DNA of 50,855 bases from an uncultured Flavobacteriaceae bacterium (GCA_938017825.1 CALIJE010000069.1:1-50855), one strand, 5' to 3'. Shown: positions 1 through 8,312, counted from the first letter of the stretch. Made by a program: numbers and translations. The notes: generated from the sequence alone by a model not told the origin.

Positions 1-489
1 GCCATTTATATCTTTTTCTCGGACGCTCCGTCAGACGAGGACGATGAAGAAGAGGGCCTTTTTACACTAGGGGCCGTTTATCGCAATACTTCAATGGTTA
101 TTTATGAAAGTACGGTACGCCGACTTGCCGGAATTAGTTCATTGATATCCAATTCAGATGTGGAACTGGCTACATTGAACCATGAATTCGGACACTTGTT
201 CGGTTTGGTCAATATCGGCACAATTCCTGTGAACCCGCATGAAGACACAGAGGCACCAAACCACTGTAATGTAGAGGGTTGCCTTATGCGTGCTGAACTA
301 CAGTTTAGACCTAGCAATGGCAATAAATCGGCTACCCTGGTCTCTAGGTCTAAAGTACAAAGCAGCTGTTCCTTAGATGGAAAAAGCATACTTGCCATGT
401 TACAAAAAAATACCGCTAAGGGTTTTGTAGAGATTCCGCCATTAGATGCGGAGTGCATTCTTGATCTGCAGGCAAATGGTGGCAGATAG
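1..489 (+). CDS. Secreted/membrane zinc metalloprotease, C-terminal part (5' end outside window)
   Basis: The frame is open from the first base and ends at a TAG, so only the C-terminal 162 residues are seen. An acidic stretch (DEDDEEE) is followed by the zinc-protease helix NHEFGHLFGLVN. This supplies two His ligands and the catalytic Glu, and the motif continues HExxHxxGxxN instead of the usual third His. About 20 residues later comes NHCNVEGCLM, with two Cys and a Met that could form the Met-turn. The arrangement matches what is annotated in flavobacteria as membrane metalloprotease, probably exported; no signal peptide can be judged because the start is missing. It converges with queE, with a 9 bp gap. 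Confident about protease class, not about substrate. Confidence 0.75.
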   Translation, partial: AIYIFFSDAPSDEDDEEEGLFTLGAVYRNTSMVIYESTVRRLAGISSLISNSDVELATLNHEFGHLFGLVNIGTIPVNPHEDTEAPNHCNVEGCLMRAELQFRPSNGNKSATLVSRSKVQSSCSLDGKSILAMLQKNTAKGFVEIPPLDAECILDLQANGGR

Positions 490-498
490 GGTAATTAT

Positions 499-1131
499 CT
501 AAGGAATATTCAAGTATTTATGCGTTTGTAAAGACACCCTCCATTTTGGGTTCTGCATAACGTATTCTACGATAAGAGGAGTAACTTTATCCCTTACGCT
601 CCATTCTGGTTGCAGGTACAAAATGCAATCCTTATTTACCTTTGCTGCCTGCTCTTCCGCGAAAACAAGATCGTGTTTGTTGTACACGATAACCTTGAGT
701 TCATGGGCCTGCTCATAAACCTTGTCTGTTGGAAGTTTATTTTTCTTAGGGGAAAGGCATATCCAATCCCATAGCCCCGTAAGTTCATAGGCACCCGAGG
801 TTTCAATATGTGTTTTTAAGCTTTTAGCCCGAAGGCCCTCAGTGAGCGGCAACATATTCCACATAAGCGGCTCGCCTCCGGTCACCACAATGGTATCTGA
901 ATACTTCGCTGCATTGCCCACAATATGGTCAATATCGGTAGGCGGATGCGTTTCGGCATTCCAACTTTCCTTTACGTCACACCAGTGGCACCCAACATCA
1001 CAGCCTCCAACGCGTATAAAATAGGCAGCCGTTCCTTTGTGATAGCCCTCTCCTTGAATGGTGTAGAATTCCTCCATCAAAGGAAGCATAATACCTTTAG
1101 CTACCTTCTGTGACACTTCGGTTTTTAGCAT
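499..1131 (-). CDS. queE: 7-carboxy-7-deazaguanine synthase (radical SAM)
   Basis: The enzyme converts 6-carboxytetrahydropterin to 7-carboxy-7-deazaguanine in queuosine biosynthesis, using a [4Fe-4S] cluster and S-adenosylmethionine. The 210-residue protein has the QueE N-terminus (MEEFYTIQGEG) and the cluster motif CDVGCHWC, Cys44, Cys48 and Cys51, the CX3CX2C spacing usual for QueE. A glycine-rich SAM-binding stretch (VVTGGEPLMW) follows. ATG at 1131 is used because the frame and family length fit. However, a consensus promoter ends only 4 bases upstream of it, so translation may start at the internal ATG at 1089 (MLPLMEEF). No other queuosine gene is in the window. Confidence 0.93.
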   Translation of the reverse strand: MLKTEVSQKVAKGIMLPLMEEFYTIQGEGYHKGTAAYFIRVGGCDVGCHWCDVKESWNAETHPPTDIDHIVGNAAKYSDTIVVTGGEPLMWNMLPLTEGLRAKSLKTHIETSGAYELTGLWDWICLSPKKNKLPTDKVYEQAHELKVIVYNKHDLVFAEEQAAKVNKDCILYLQPEWSVRDKVTPLIVEYVMQNPKWRVSLQTHKYLNIP

Positions 1132-1135
1132 TCGG

Positions 1136-1170
1136 CAAAGATACGCCCCTATGAACTCTCGTACAAATAG
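1136..1170 (-). promoter_or_regulatory. Predicted sigma-A promoter of queE
   Basis: Read on the minus strand, TTTG is followed by a 20-nt spacer and TATCTTTG (1143-1136). This is a full match to the Bacteroidota -33/-7 consensus (TTTG, TAnnTTTG). The -7 box ends 4 nt before the queE ATG, so the transcript would begin at or just inside the annotated start codon. Seen in sequence; promoter activity is inferred. Confidence 0.6.
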
Positions 1171-1265
1171 AGCTTTTATAAATCAGTAGAGGTACGTGCA
1201 AACTACCAAACACACCCGCTCAAACTCAAAAAAATGCGCTATTTTTAGCATCCAATCCGATTAAA

Positions 1266-2774
1266 ATGAGCAGTACCGAAGAATTCTTCGCCCACATCGA
1301 AAAGGGCTATACCACCAAAGGCGATTACATAACCATGGGGGCCGCAATGCTCGAAAACGAAGCCGTTACCAATGCCTTGATCAAAATACCCTTGAAGACC
1401 ATGAACCGTCACGGGTTGATTGCCGGGGCAACAGGAACAGGGAAAACCAAAAGTCTTCAAGTGCTTGCCGAAAACCTTTCAGAAAAAGGTGTACCGGTAT
1501 TGTTGATGGATCTTAAAGGGGATTTGAGTGGTTTGGCACAACCTAGCCCAGGTCATCCAAAAATTGAGGAACGACACACTAAAATCGGATTTCCGTTTGA
1601 GTCTAAAAGCTTCCCTATAGAAATACTTTCCCTTTCTGAACAAGACGGAGTGAAACTGCGTGCCACCGTTTCTGAATTCGGACCGGTGCTGTTATCCCGA
1701 ATCCTTGATCTGTCGGAAACACAGCAGGGAATTGTTGCCGTGGTCTTTAAATACTGTGATGACAACAAATTGCCCTTGCTCGATCTAAAGGATTTTAAAA
1801 AAGTACTTCAATATGCAACGGGCGCGGGAAAACTCGAATTTTCAAAAGACTATGGCCGTATAAGCACCAGTTCTACTGGCACCATTCTAAGAAAAATCAT
1901 CGAACTCGAACAACAGGGAGCGGACTTGTTCTTTGGGGAAAAATCATTTGAAGTAGACGATCTTACCCGAATCGATAAAAATGGCCGCGGGTATATCAAT
2001 ATTTTGCGACTTACGGATATCCAAGACAGGCCGAAACTATTTTCCACATTTATGTTGAGCCTTTTGGCTGAGATATACGATACGTTTCCAGAACAAGGTG
2101 ATAGTGACAAGCCCGAACTTGTGCTTTTTATTGACGAAGCCCACCTTATCTTCAATGAAGCCTCAAAGGCCTTGTTAGATCAAATCGAAAACATCGTTAA
2201 GCTAATTCGATCAAAAGGAATCGGACTGTATTTCGTAACACAGAACCCTACCGATGTACCAAGCGATGTACTATCACAACTTGGACTCAAAGTGCAACAC
2301 GCTTTGAGAGCGTTTACCGCAAGAGATCGTAAAGCAATAAAACTAACCGCGGAAAACTATCCCGAATCCGAATACTACAATACAAAAGAAGTCTTGACTT
2401 CTTTGGGAATCGGCGAGGCCTTGATTTCGGCCTTGGACGAAAAGGGTCGCCCTACGCCCTTGGCGGCAACGCTTTTGCGAGCTCCTATGAGCCGCATGGA
2501 TATTTTGACCGAAAGCGAGTTGGAAGAAGTGATCACAAAATCAAAACTTGTCAAAAAGTACAATGAGGTCATTGATCGCGAAAGTGCCTATGAACTCTTG
2601 AACAAGAAAATGGAACAGGCCGAAAAAACAGCTGCAAAGGCCAAACAAAAAACTGCTGCAAGAAAGACCACTCGTAGACGCAAGAGTACGAGACAGAATC
2701 CGATTTTAAAGGTGCTTACCAGCGCTACCTTTATTCGCGGGGTCTTGGGCATTTTAACCAAAATTCTACGCTAG
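1266..2774 (+). CDS. HerA-like ATPase, DUF853 (YjgR) family
   Basis: This is a 502-residue P-loop ATPase of the HerA/FtsK clan. Walker A is GATGTGKT at residues 54-61 and Walker B is ELVLFIDE at about 284-291; an FVTQNPTDVP stretch follows at the sensor position. Length and order fit DUF853 proteins such as E. coli YjgR, annotated as putative helicase or ATPase of unknown substrate and probably cytosolic. The last 60 residues carry a Lys/Arg/Ala-rich tail (residues about 445-485) and then a short hydrophobic end, which could bind nucleic acid or membrane. It is divergent from queE, and a lipoprotein gene follows after 34 bp. Function beyond ATPase is unknown. Confidence 0.85.
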   Translation: MSSTEEFFAHIEKGYTTKGDYITMGAAMLENEAVTNALIKIPLKTMNRHGLIAGATGTGKTKSLQVLAENLSEKGVPVLLMDLKGDLSGLAQPSPGHPKIEERHTKIGFPFESKSFPIEILSLSEQDGVKLRATVSEFGPVLLSRILDLSETQQGIVAVVFKYCDDNKLPLLDLKDFKKVLQYATGAGKLEFSKDYGRISTSSTGTILRKIIELEQQGADLFFGEKSFEVDDLTRIDKNGRGYINILRLTDIQDRPKLFSTFMLSLLAEIYDTFPEQGDSDKPELVLFIDEAHLIFNEASKALLDQIENIVKLIRSKGIGLYFVTQNPTDVPSDVLSQLGLKVQHALRAFTARDRKAIKLTAENYPESEYYNTKEVLTSLGIGEALISALDEKGRPTPLAATLLRAPMSRMDILTESELEEVITKSKLVKKYNEVIDRESAYELLNKKMEQAEKTAAKAKQKTAARKTTRRRKSTRQNPILKVLTSATFIRGVLGILTKILR

Positions 2775-2808
2775 CACATTCATCAATCATCATTAAATCA
2801 ATCTATTT

Positions 2809-3360
2809 ATGAGGAATTCAGTACTATTTATATCGGTTATTCTACTGCTATGTTGCAATTGCAAGAAAGAAATCGACACCACTTATTTAATTACAAACAC
2901 CTCGGTCGGAGCGCTGGAGAAGACCAGCCTGGCACGCGATATTGAATTGATCTATGCCAAAGATTCGGTCATTAAGGATACTACCACCCTCAACTTGGGC
3001 AACAAGGCCAAAAAATTAAAAATATTCGAAAAAGGCGGACAATTATTGTTAACACTCACGCCTAGCGGGGACAGCATCCCGAAAATAGAGAATATACGTT
3101 TTGAAGATGCGCGATTTAAAACCGAAAAAGGAATTCATATCAATAGTACTTTTAAGGATGTAAAAAGTGTGTACACCATCAAAAAAGTAATTACGGCCAT
3201 GAACAATGTATTGGTCTTGGTCAAAGAAAGTGATGTTTACTTTACCATTAGCAAAGAAGAATTACCGAGCAGTCTGCGCTATGCCTCGAGTGTAAATATT
3301 GAGGCGGTTCAAATTCCCGATGCCGCCAAAATCAAATATATGATGTTGGGCTGGGACTAA
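2809..3360 (+). CDS. Small lipoprotein of unknown function
   Basis: I do not recognise the family. The 183-residue protein begins with a short hydrophobic leader ending in a Cys-rich lipobox region (LLCCNCKK), so it is probably lipid-anchored and exported. The rest is predicted mostly beta: alternating hydrophobic and charged strands, no Cys, and no recognisable catalytic motif. It lies 34 bp after the HerA-like ATPase on the same strand, with no visible terminator or promoter between, so co-transcription is possible but may not be functional. It converges with the HxlR regulator across 22 bp. The ATG at 2809 puts the leader at the N-terminus, which supports this start. Confidence 0.7.
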   Translation: MRNSVLFISVILLLCCNCKKEIDTTYLITNTSVGALEKTSLARDIELIYAKDSVIKDTTTLNLGNKAKKLKIFEKGGQLLLTLTPSGDSIPKIENIRFEDARFKTEKGIHINSTFKDVKSVYTIKKVITAMNNVLVLVKESDVYFTISKEELPSSLRYASSVNIEAVQIPDAAKIKYMMLGWD

Positions 3361-3382
3361 TAGAGCGTGTCAATACTAGCGA

Positions 3383-3802
3383 TTAAGCTTTTTTAAAATT
3401 CTTGCGATTGCTTATTATTTGGTCGCTATATTCAGTTACCCATTCGCTTAAATCGATTAATTTCCTAAGGTACGAGTGTCCGAAATCAGTTAAACCATAT
3501 TCTACACGAATAGGCACTTCAGGAAACATTTTTCGCGATAAATACCCATCTGCCTCGAGTACCTTTAGACGCTCACTTAGCACTTTATTCGAAATACCAT
3601 ACACCTTTTTCTTTAAGGCATTGAAGCGTAATACCGGATAATAGCCTAGGTATAGAATGATCAAAATACTCCATTTATCAGAAGCTAGGGCCATCACATC
3701 CCTAATGGGGCAATACTCCATTTGACGTCTATCCATGTGGCCAAACATTTTTTTCAATTTTTTTGCAACCCTAACTTTCTGATTTTCAGTAATAGTTTCC
3801 AT
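3383..3802 (-). CDS. HxlR-family winged-helix transcriptional regulator
   Basis: The 139-residue protein has the HxlR signature. A Cys-Pro pair (Cys31-Pro32) stands before the first helix (MALASDKWSILIILYL), followed by the wHTH (FNALKKKVYGISNKVLSERLKVLEADG, residues about 65-92) and a beta wing ending PIRVEYGLTDFG. Family members are dimeric DNA-binding regulators; several (for example YodB and HypR of Bacillus) sense oxidants or quinones through a Cys near this position. ATG at 3802 is chosen; a longer frame would need a GTG at 3829. The gene is divergent from a DinB-like gene, with an inverted repeat in the gap, so it may control itself and that neighbour. The effector is unknown. Confidence 0.88.
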   Translation of the reverse strand: METITENQKVRVAKKLKKMFGHMDRRQMEYCPIRDVMALASDKWSILIILYLGYYPVLRFNALKKKVYGISNKVLSERLKVLEADGYLSRKMFPEVPIRVEYGLTDFGHSYLRKLIDLSEWVTEYSDQIISNRKNFKKA

Positions 3803-3881
3803 ATCGATACCTAATGTAATTGAATACACCTCTTTTATTTGACAAAAAGAAAATGTATTTTTAGTTATAAATTATTACCAA

Positions 3882-3896
3882 GTTACAAAAAGTAAC
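3882..3896. promoter_or_regulatory. Inverted repeat, candidate HxlR operator
   Basis: GTTAC-aaaaa-GTAAC is a perfect 5-bp inverted repeat with a 5-bp centre. It lies 17 bp before the DinB-family ATG in the AT-rich 111-bp gap between the divergent HxlR and DinB genes. Dimeric HxlR proteins bind short palindromes of this size. Assignment as the operator is inference from position and symmetry. Confidence 0.4.
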
Positions 3897-3913
3897 CATT
3901 ATTTCAAAAAATT

Positions 3914-4447
3914 ATGAATAAGACAGATCTCAGGCTTAGACTTAAAGAAAACTATTCGAATTTTGTGTCGTATATCGCCACACTTTCACCAAAGAACTAC
4001 GACCTGGCCATCAACGGAAAATGGTCGGCGGGAGAACATTTGGCGCATTTGGTTCTTAGCGTTGAACCATTGGTTCAGGTTTTTCGAATGGAAAAAGATA
4101 TGATGATCGCCAAATTCGGTCACTCAGAGGGTCACAAACGATCTTATGAAGATATGCAAGCATTTTATTTTGAGAAATTGGCCATGGGTGGAATCGCACC
4201 CAAACGATTCGACCCGAGATTTCAATCACCAGAGCGTCGTGCCTTTCTTGGTGAAAAATTAGTCGGACTTATAGAAGAGCTATGTTCCTTAATTGATAAT
4301 TTTGCTGAGGAAGACCTAGACCACCTCGCCTTACCACATCCGATGCTGGGAACATTAAGTTTAAGAGAAATGCTGTATAATGCCATTTATCATGCAGTGC
4401 ACCATCAGAACTTAGCTAGCAAGGCTTTAGATTCAATTGGCCAGTAA
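3914..4447 (+). CDS. DinB superfamily protein (putative metal-dependent thiol transferase fold)
   Basis: The 177-residue protein has the DinB/YfiT-like four-helix bundle pattern. WSAGEHLAHL gives His42 and His45, and the C-terminal helix YHAVHHQN gives His160, His163 and His164, which suits the three-His metal site of the superfamily. Members include bacillithiol- and mycothiol-dependent S-transferases, but most, like this one, have no known substrate. It is probably cytosolic, with no signal peptide. The gene is divergent from an HxlR regulator and is preceded by a short palindrome. An alpha/beta hydrolase gene follows 83 bp downstream. A detoxification role is a guess from this context. Confidence 0.75.
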   Translation: MNKTDLRLRLKENYSNFVSYIATLSPKNYDLAINGKWSAGEHLAHLVLSVEPLVQVFRMEKDMMIAKFGHSEGHKRSYEDMQAFYFEKLAMGGIAPKRFDPRFQSPERRAFLGEKLVGLIEELCSLIDNFAEEDLDHLALPHPMLGTLSLREMLYNAIYHAVHHQNLASKALDSIGQ

Positions 4448-4530
4448 TAAAAAAGGAGAGGGGTAACTTAAAACCAAGGAACGCTCTTTCCAACAAAATT
4501 CAAATTTATTATTCAACATTGTGCGCAGCT

Positions 4531-5370
4531 ATGAAAAAACTAATTGGTAAACTTTTTGCCAGATCAATAGGCCTATACTTCAATTTGGGTTCTGTTTTGA
4601 CCCCTCAAAAAATGGCTCAAAAAGCATTTACACTTTTTTGTACGCCGCGAAAAGGAAAAATTCTGCCCGGGCATAAGGCATTTTTGAACAATGCCAAAGA
4701 CGACATCATCGATAGCCATGGTCTGCGTTTACAAACCTATCGTTGGCCAAGTGACGGGGCCACCGTGTTACTAATGCATGGTTGGGAGAGCAATACCAAT
4801 CGTTGGCGCGAACTGGTAGGAATACTTCAGGAACATGATTACAATGTAATTGCTTTTGACGCTCCGGCACACGGCTACTCATCTGGTACGATTCTAAACG
4901 TACCGCTATATGCGGATTGTGCTCAGACAGTCATTGAGGCCTATCTCCCTAAATTCATTATTGGGCATTCTATAGGAGGAATGACAATGATTTACAATCA
5001 ATTTAAATACACCAATCCACATATTGAAAAATTGGTTTCCCTTGGCGCCCCATCTGAGTTGTCTGATTTTATGCGACAATACCGAAATATTTTGGGTCTG
5101 AACAAAACCACGATGGGTCATTTGGAAAATTACTTTATAAAAGTTTTCAATTTTAAGTTCTCAGATTTCTCCTCCCCAAAGTTTGCCGCTAAACTAGACC
5201 TACCCGGCCTTCTGATTCATGATGAATTCGATAAGATCGCCCCCATCTGGTCCTCTGAACAGGTGCATGCGGCTTGGAAAGATTCTTTGTTTATCAAAAC
5301 CAAGGGGCTTGGCCATTCATTACACCAAGACAAAGTAAGAAGGCAGGTCATCGACTTTTTGAATTCTTAA
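4531..5370 (+). CDS. Alpha/beta hydrolase
   Basis: This 279-residue protein has a complete alpha/beta hydrolase triad: the oxyanion-region motif LMHGW (81-85), the nucleophile elbow GHSIGG with Ser147, an acidic residue in HDEFDKIAP (Asp231 or Asp234), and His262 in GLGHSLH. The N-terminal 45 residues are basic and hydrophobic ([16 protein letters not shown]) but are not a clear signal peptide. ATG at 4531 is preferred; a frame extension would use TTG at 4519. Substrate is unknown. It is followed after 31 bp by a VOC protein on the same strand, so the DinB, hydrolase and VOC genes may form a small detoxification-type set (inference). Confidence 0.82.
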   Translation: MKKLIGKLFARSIGLYFNLGSVLTPQKMAQKAFTLFCTPRKGKILPGHKAFLNNAKDDIIDSHGLRLQTYRWPSDGATVLLMHGWESNTNRWRELVGILQEHDYNVIAFDAPAHGYSSGTILNVPLYADCAQTVIEAYLPKFIIGHSIGGMTMIYNQFKYTNPHIEKLVSLGAPSELSDFMRQYRNILGLNKTTMGHLENYFIKVFNFKFSDFSSPKFAAKLDLPGLLIHDEFDKIAPIWSSEQVHAAWKDSLFIKTKGLGHSLHQDKVRRQVIDFLNS

Positions 5371-5401
5371 GAAATTGGTAATTTTAGAAAACGAAAATTT
5401 C

Positions 5402-5827
5402 ATGGCCAACGTAACACCATTTCATATTGCAATCCCGGTTCACAATCTTGCGGAATGCAGAACATTTTATCGCGAAGTAATTAATTGTGAAGAAGGTCGC
5501 AGTAGCGATCATTGGGTCGACTTTAACCTGTTCGGACATCAATTGGTAATTCATTACAAACCCAAGGTCGAAACGGAAGGCCTGCATCATAATCCTGTTG
5601 ACGGGCATGATGTTCCTGTACCCCACTATGGTGTAGTGCTCCCTTGGGATACATTTCAATCTTTTTCTGAAGAGTTAAAAAACAAGGGAATTCAATTTGT
5701 CATCGAACCGTATATTCGGTTTCAGGGTCAGGCCGGAGAGCAGGCCACTATGTTCTTTTTAGACCCTGCGGGCAACGCCCTTGAATTTAAGTCATTTAAG
5801 GATATGGAACAGTTATTCGCAGTATAA
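5402..5827 (+). CDS. VOC-family (glyoxalase/dioxygenase-like) protein
   Basis: The 141-residue protein has the two beta-alpha-beta-beta-beta modules of the vicinal oxygen chelate fold. The first opens with [21 protein letters not shown], placing a His at the usual metal position. The second has PHYGVVLPW, and the C-terminal strand has [15 protein letters not shown] with the typical Glu ligand. Such proteins include glyoxalases, extradiol dioxygenases and resistance proteins; the substrate cannot be told. ATG at 5402 is used rather than an upstream TTG at 5375. It ends 7 bp from the convergent esterase gene. Confidence 0.82.
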   Translation: MANVTPFHIAIPVHNLAECRTFYREVINCEEGRSSDHWVDFNLFGHQLVIHYKPKVETEGLHHNPVDGHDVPVPHYGVVLPWDTFQSFSEELKNKGIQFVIEPYIRFQGQAGEQATMFFLDPAGNALEFKSFKDMEQLFAV

Positions 5828-5834
5828 TCCTGCA

Positions 5835-6695
5835 TTAATTTTGGTGAAAGGCTTCAGAGACAAATCGCAGTACCTCCGGAAGAGATTCCCGCCAATACGA
5901 CCAATTATGGGCTCCGTCACGTACACGATATTCATGTGGCACCTCTTTTTTCTTAAGGGCAATATGTGCCAGACTATTTCCTTCATAGAGAAAGTCATCA
6001 TCTCCACAATCGATATACCAACGCACAGATCTTAGCTCTTTGGCATCAGTCTCTTCGATTAATTTCACAGCATTATGTTGATCGAAATAAGCCTGCAGTT
6101 CAGCATCGGTAAAGTTGACCCCACTATTCTGCATCCTGTTCTTTAGGTCTGCGATCGTTGAAGGTCCTACATAGGCACTCAATGGGCAAGCCGAAGAAAA
6201 TAGTTCAGGATGATGTAAGGCATACATAAAAGAACCACCCCCACCCATTGAAAGTCCGGCAACGGCGCGATAGCGTTTTTCACTTTTTATGCGATATTTC
6301 TGTTCTACATGCGGCATTAGCTCTTCGAAAAAGAAATCTTCATAGCGCCAATCCTTGCCTTGGTTAAAATAACCGCGTTTTCCGGTATTGGCATCAGGCA
6401 TTACGATAATCATTGGTGTAGCCTTTCCTTCTGAAATTGCTTTATCGGTTATTCGTAAGACCTCTCCAAACTGAATCCACCCAGTTTGATCATCGCCAGC
6501 ACCGTGAAGAAGGTACAATACCGGATAACTGCGTACCGAACTTTCATAGTCTGGCGGAAGATATATGGCATATTTACGGCTGTCCTTAAGAATTTTACTG
6601 GTCATTGAAAGTTCATCGTAGACCTTCCCGGTTTGGGCATTAGCGGTAAATGCTAGGAATATACAGAGCGTACGTAAAACAATTGAATTTTTCAT
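5835..6695 (-). CDS. Secreted esterase, CE1/esterase-D-like alpha/beta hydrolase
   Basis: The 286-residue protein starts with a Sec signal peptide ending near FTANAQ (about residue 21). The core resembles putative esterases of the feruloyl or acetyl-xylan esterase type: YLLHGAGDDQTGW (oxyanion region), nucleophile elbow GLSMGGGG with Ser149, an acidic candidate in CGDDDFLYEG (around 231-234), and His in DGAHNWSYW near 264. The family removes acyl or feruloyl groups from polysaccharides or hydrolyses S-formylglutathione; export favours a carbohydrate ester here. It lies 6 bp downstream of the DUF1080 lipoprotein gene and is very likely co-transcribed with it. Confidence 0.85.
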   Translation of the reverse strand: MKNSIVLRTLCIFLAFTANAQTGKVYDELSMTSKILKDSRKYAIYLPPDYESSVRSYPVLYLLHGAGDDQTGWIQFGEVLRITDKAISEGKATPMIIVMPDANTGKRGYFNQGKDWRYEDFFFEELMPHVEQKYRIKSEKRYRAVAGLSMGGGGSFMYALHHPELFSSACPLSAYVGPSTIADLKNRMQNSGVNFTDAELQAYFDQHNAVKLIEETDAKELRSVRWYIDCGDDDFLYEGNSLAHIALKKKEVPHEYRVRDGAHNWSYWRESLPEVLRFVSEAFHQN

Positions 6696-6701
6696 ATGAC
6701 A

Positions 6702-7454
6702 CTACAATTTCTTGATTTTGATATTTTTGAACCAAAGCGGACTATCGTGATCCTGCAACCCTATATATCCTTTCTTAAAAGTGCCATGTTTTGGAAAATC
6801 TTTCCATTTTCCAGACACTTTGCGCTGTTCCCAATCTTTTGACCAGGGGCGAAAAGAAACCGTCATTTGCCCATTCAACCAGTACTCAACCAAGTTAGTC
6901 GTAAAACGGATTCGGGAGGTATTCCACTCCCCTGCTGGCTTCACCAATTTTAGTTCCTCATCTGCGCTGTACATCGCATAGGCGGCTCCCGTTTTTTGCC
7001 AATCCTCCAAAGTGGCACCATTTATTTCCTCCCATTTCAGATCATCGAGCAGTTGGTACTCGGGCGCCACTTCAGAAACCCCCCAATCTCCTTCTTGAAT
7101 GTGATAAAAGATCCCACTGTTACCGCCTTCTGGGATTTTCCACTCTACATACAATTCAAAATTATCAAATTGCTGCGCTGCATAAATAATATCGTTACCG
7201 CCCTTTTTTTCAGATTCCAATCGTTTTTCAGTATCGAAGGTCAAGGTGCCATCTTTTACAACCCACTGTGGCGGCATCTTCTCACCATTGTAGGCACGCC
7301 AGCCGTCGGTACTCGTACCATCGAACAAATAAGTCCATTCCTCTTCAGACTCCGTCAGTTCTTCTGTGGCGAGTTCAATTTGATCAGGCTTCTTTTCAGA
7401 CTTGCAGCTTAGCACAAAGAGCAAAACAATTATAATTAAAACAGGCTTTTTCAT
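6702..7454 (-). CDS. DUF1080 (3-keto-disaccharide hydrolase type) lipoprotein
   Basis: The 250-residue lipoprotein has lipobox VLSCKS (Cys17), then an acidic linker, then one DUF1080 domain from about residue 40. It is recognised by WTYLFDGTSTDGWRAY at the start, WKIPEGGNSGIFY in the middle, and GYIGLQDHDSPLWFKNIKIKKL at the end. The fold is a concanavalin-like jelly roll; members have been assigned as 3-keto-glycoside hydrolases, and many sit next to sugar oxidoreductases. ATG at 7454 is chosen because the lipobox then falls at the right distance and a longer frame would overlap the upstream gene. No sugar oxidoreductase is adjacent; the partner is the secreted esterase downstream. Confidence 0.87.
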   Translation of the reverse strand: MKKPVLIIIVLLFVLSCKSEKKPDQIELATEELTESEEEWTYLFDGTSTDGWRAYNGEKMPPQWVVKDGTLTFDTEKRLESEKKGGNDIIYAAQQFDNFELYVEWKIPEGGNSGIFYHIQEGDWGVSEVAPEYQLLDDLKWEEINGATLEDWQKTGAAYAMYSADEELKLVKPAGEWNTSRIRFTTNLVEYWLNGQMTVSFRPWSKDWEQRKVSGKWKDFPKHGTFKKGYIGLQDHDSPLWFKNIKIKKL

Positions 7455-7510
7455 TTCTTTACAATTATTACGAGTTCGAACATAAGTTAAGCGAATATTA
7501 TCGAGCAGTA

Positions 7511-7957
7511 TCAACTAGGGTTGAAAAATGCTTTCCATGTCATGAGCAATGGCAAGCCAATAAGTACGAGAGCCACCAAATTGATAAGCACGATATTGTG
7601 AATTGCCCCATAGTAGAACGAAATACCACTATCAATGACAAACCAGGATAGCAAACCACCCCATAGTGCTTTGTAGGCCCATTTTTCCTTTTGCTTAAAG
7701 GCATTTTCGGAAATCATGATCATTAATATATGAAACCCTACAATGGTGGCCCCGATAATACCAAAGAGCCAGTTTTTAAGTATAGATACATCCTCTTGAA
7801 TGGCATTACCCTCAAAAAAGACTTCCTGAGTGTAGGCATTATGAACATCGAAAAAAATAGAATTACCCGCAAAAGTTACCAACAATCCTACTACAACAGT
7901 CAGCAAATTGGCCCAGGTAAGCCATTTTTGCCAAAATATAAAGTTAGCCTCCTTCAT
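7511..7957 (-). CDS. Four-helix integral membrane protein of unknown function
   Basis: The 148-residue protein has four clear hydrophobic segments: WLTWANLLTVVVGLLVTF, WLFGIIGATIVGFHILMIMI, ALWGGLLSWFVIDSGISFYY and IVLINLVALVLIGLPLLM. They are joined by short polar loops, the longest (NAYTQEVFFEGNAIQED) after the first helix. This is an inner-membrane protein I cannot assign to a named family. ATG at 7957 is preferred over TTG at 7963. It lies 7 bp after the stop of the TfoX-like gene, and a DUF1080 lipoprotein gene follows 56 bp downstream, so it is probably part of a minus-strand operon. Function unknown. Confidence 0.75.
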   Translation of the reverse strand: MKEANFIFWQKWLTWANLLTVVVGLLVTFAGNSIFFDVHNAYTQEVFFEGNAIQEDVSILKNWLFGIIGATIVGFHILMIMISENAFKQKEKWAYKALWGGLLSWFVIDSGISFYYGAIHNIVLINLVALVLIGLPLLMTWKAFFNPS

Positions 7958-7964
7958 AGCCAAA

Positions 7965-8294
7965 TCATTTGGGTTCTAAGCTCATCACGTAGTCATAACT
8001 TTCATTGAGCAGCTTTACCACGGTATCTTCATCATTCCACATGGACTCAGGTATAAGGATGTACCCCTTCATTACGGCGCCATAGGACTTGTAAATCGTA
8101 GTATCGAATTCAGAAATGTAATGCCCCTTTATTTCTTCGGAAAATCGAATTCCAATTTCTCTGTCCTTATTAAAAAGTGAAAACATATACCCATTGGCAG
8201 AAGTATATGGCATTGTTTTGCCTTTTCGCTCAAATCGATCGCATTTGGCGACCAAGGCATCGTAATGCTTCAATTTTTCTTCCCAAACTCCCAT
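7965..8294 (-). CDS. Small TfoX/Sxy N-terminal-like protein
   Basis: The 109-residue cytosolic protein has a mixed alpha/beta pattern: a basic helix (KLKHYDALVAKCDRFERKGK), then MPYTSANGYMFSLFNKDREIGIRF, and a final YDYVMSLEPK. The middle, where a small protein reports on its own strands with 'GYMFSLFNKDREIGIR', recalls the TfoX/Sxy N-terminal domain (often M-F-G...K.. in others), but similarity is weak and I would not infer competence regulation. ATG at 8294 is used instead of TTG at 8300. It is sandwiched between a VOC protein (18 bp upstream) and a membrane protein (7 bp downstream) on the same strand. Confidence 0.65.
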   Translation of the reverse strand: MGVWEEKLKHYDALVAKCDRFERKGKTMPYTSANGYMFSLFNKDREIGIRFSEEIKGHYISEFDTTIYKSYGAVMKGYILIPESMWNDEDTVVKLLNESYDYVMSLEPK

Positions 8295-8312
8295 TTTCAA
8301 TGGTTCTAAGCT

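Noticed and set aside
1240-1248. Possible -7 box (TATTTTTA) before the HerA-like gene
   Set aside because: Seven of eight bases match, but no -33 box is near; AT-rich chance match is likely.
3838-3864. Possible -33/-7 promoter in the HxlR/DinB gap (TTTG and TATTTTTAG)
   Set aside because: The spacer is only 14 nt, outside the 17-23 nt range, and the -7 box is imperfect.
7455-7514. Longer N-terminus for the DUF1080 lipoprotein
   Set aside because: It would overlap the upstream membrane protein gene and push the lipobox away from the N-terminus.
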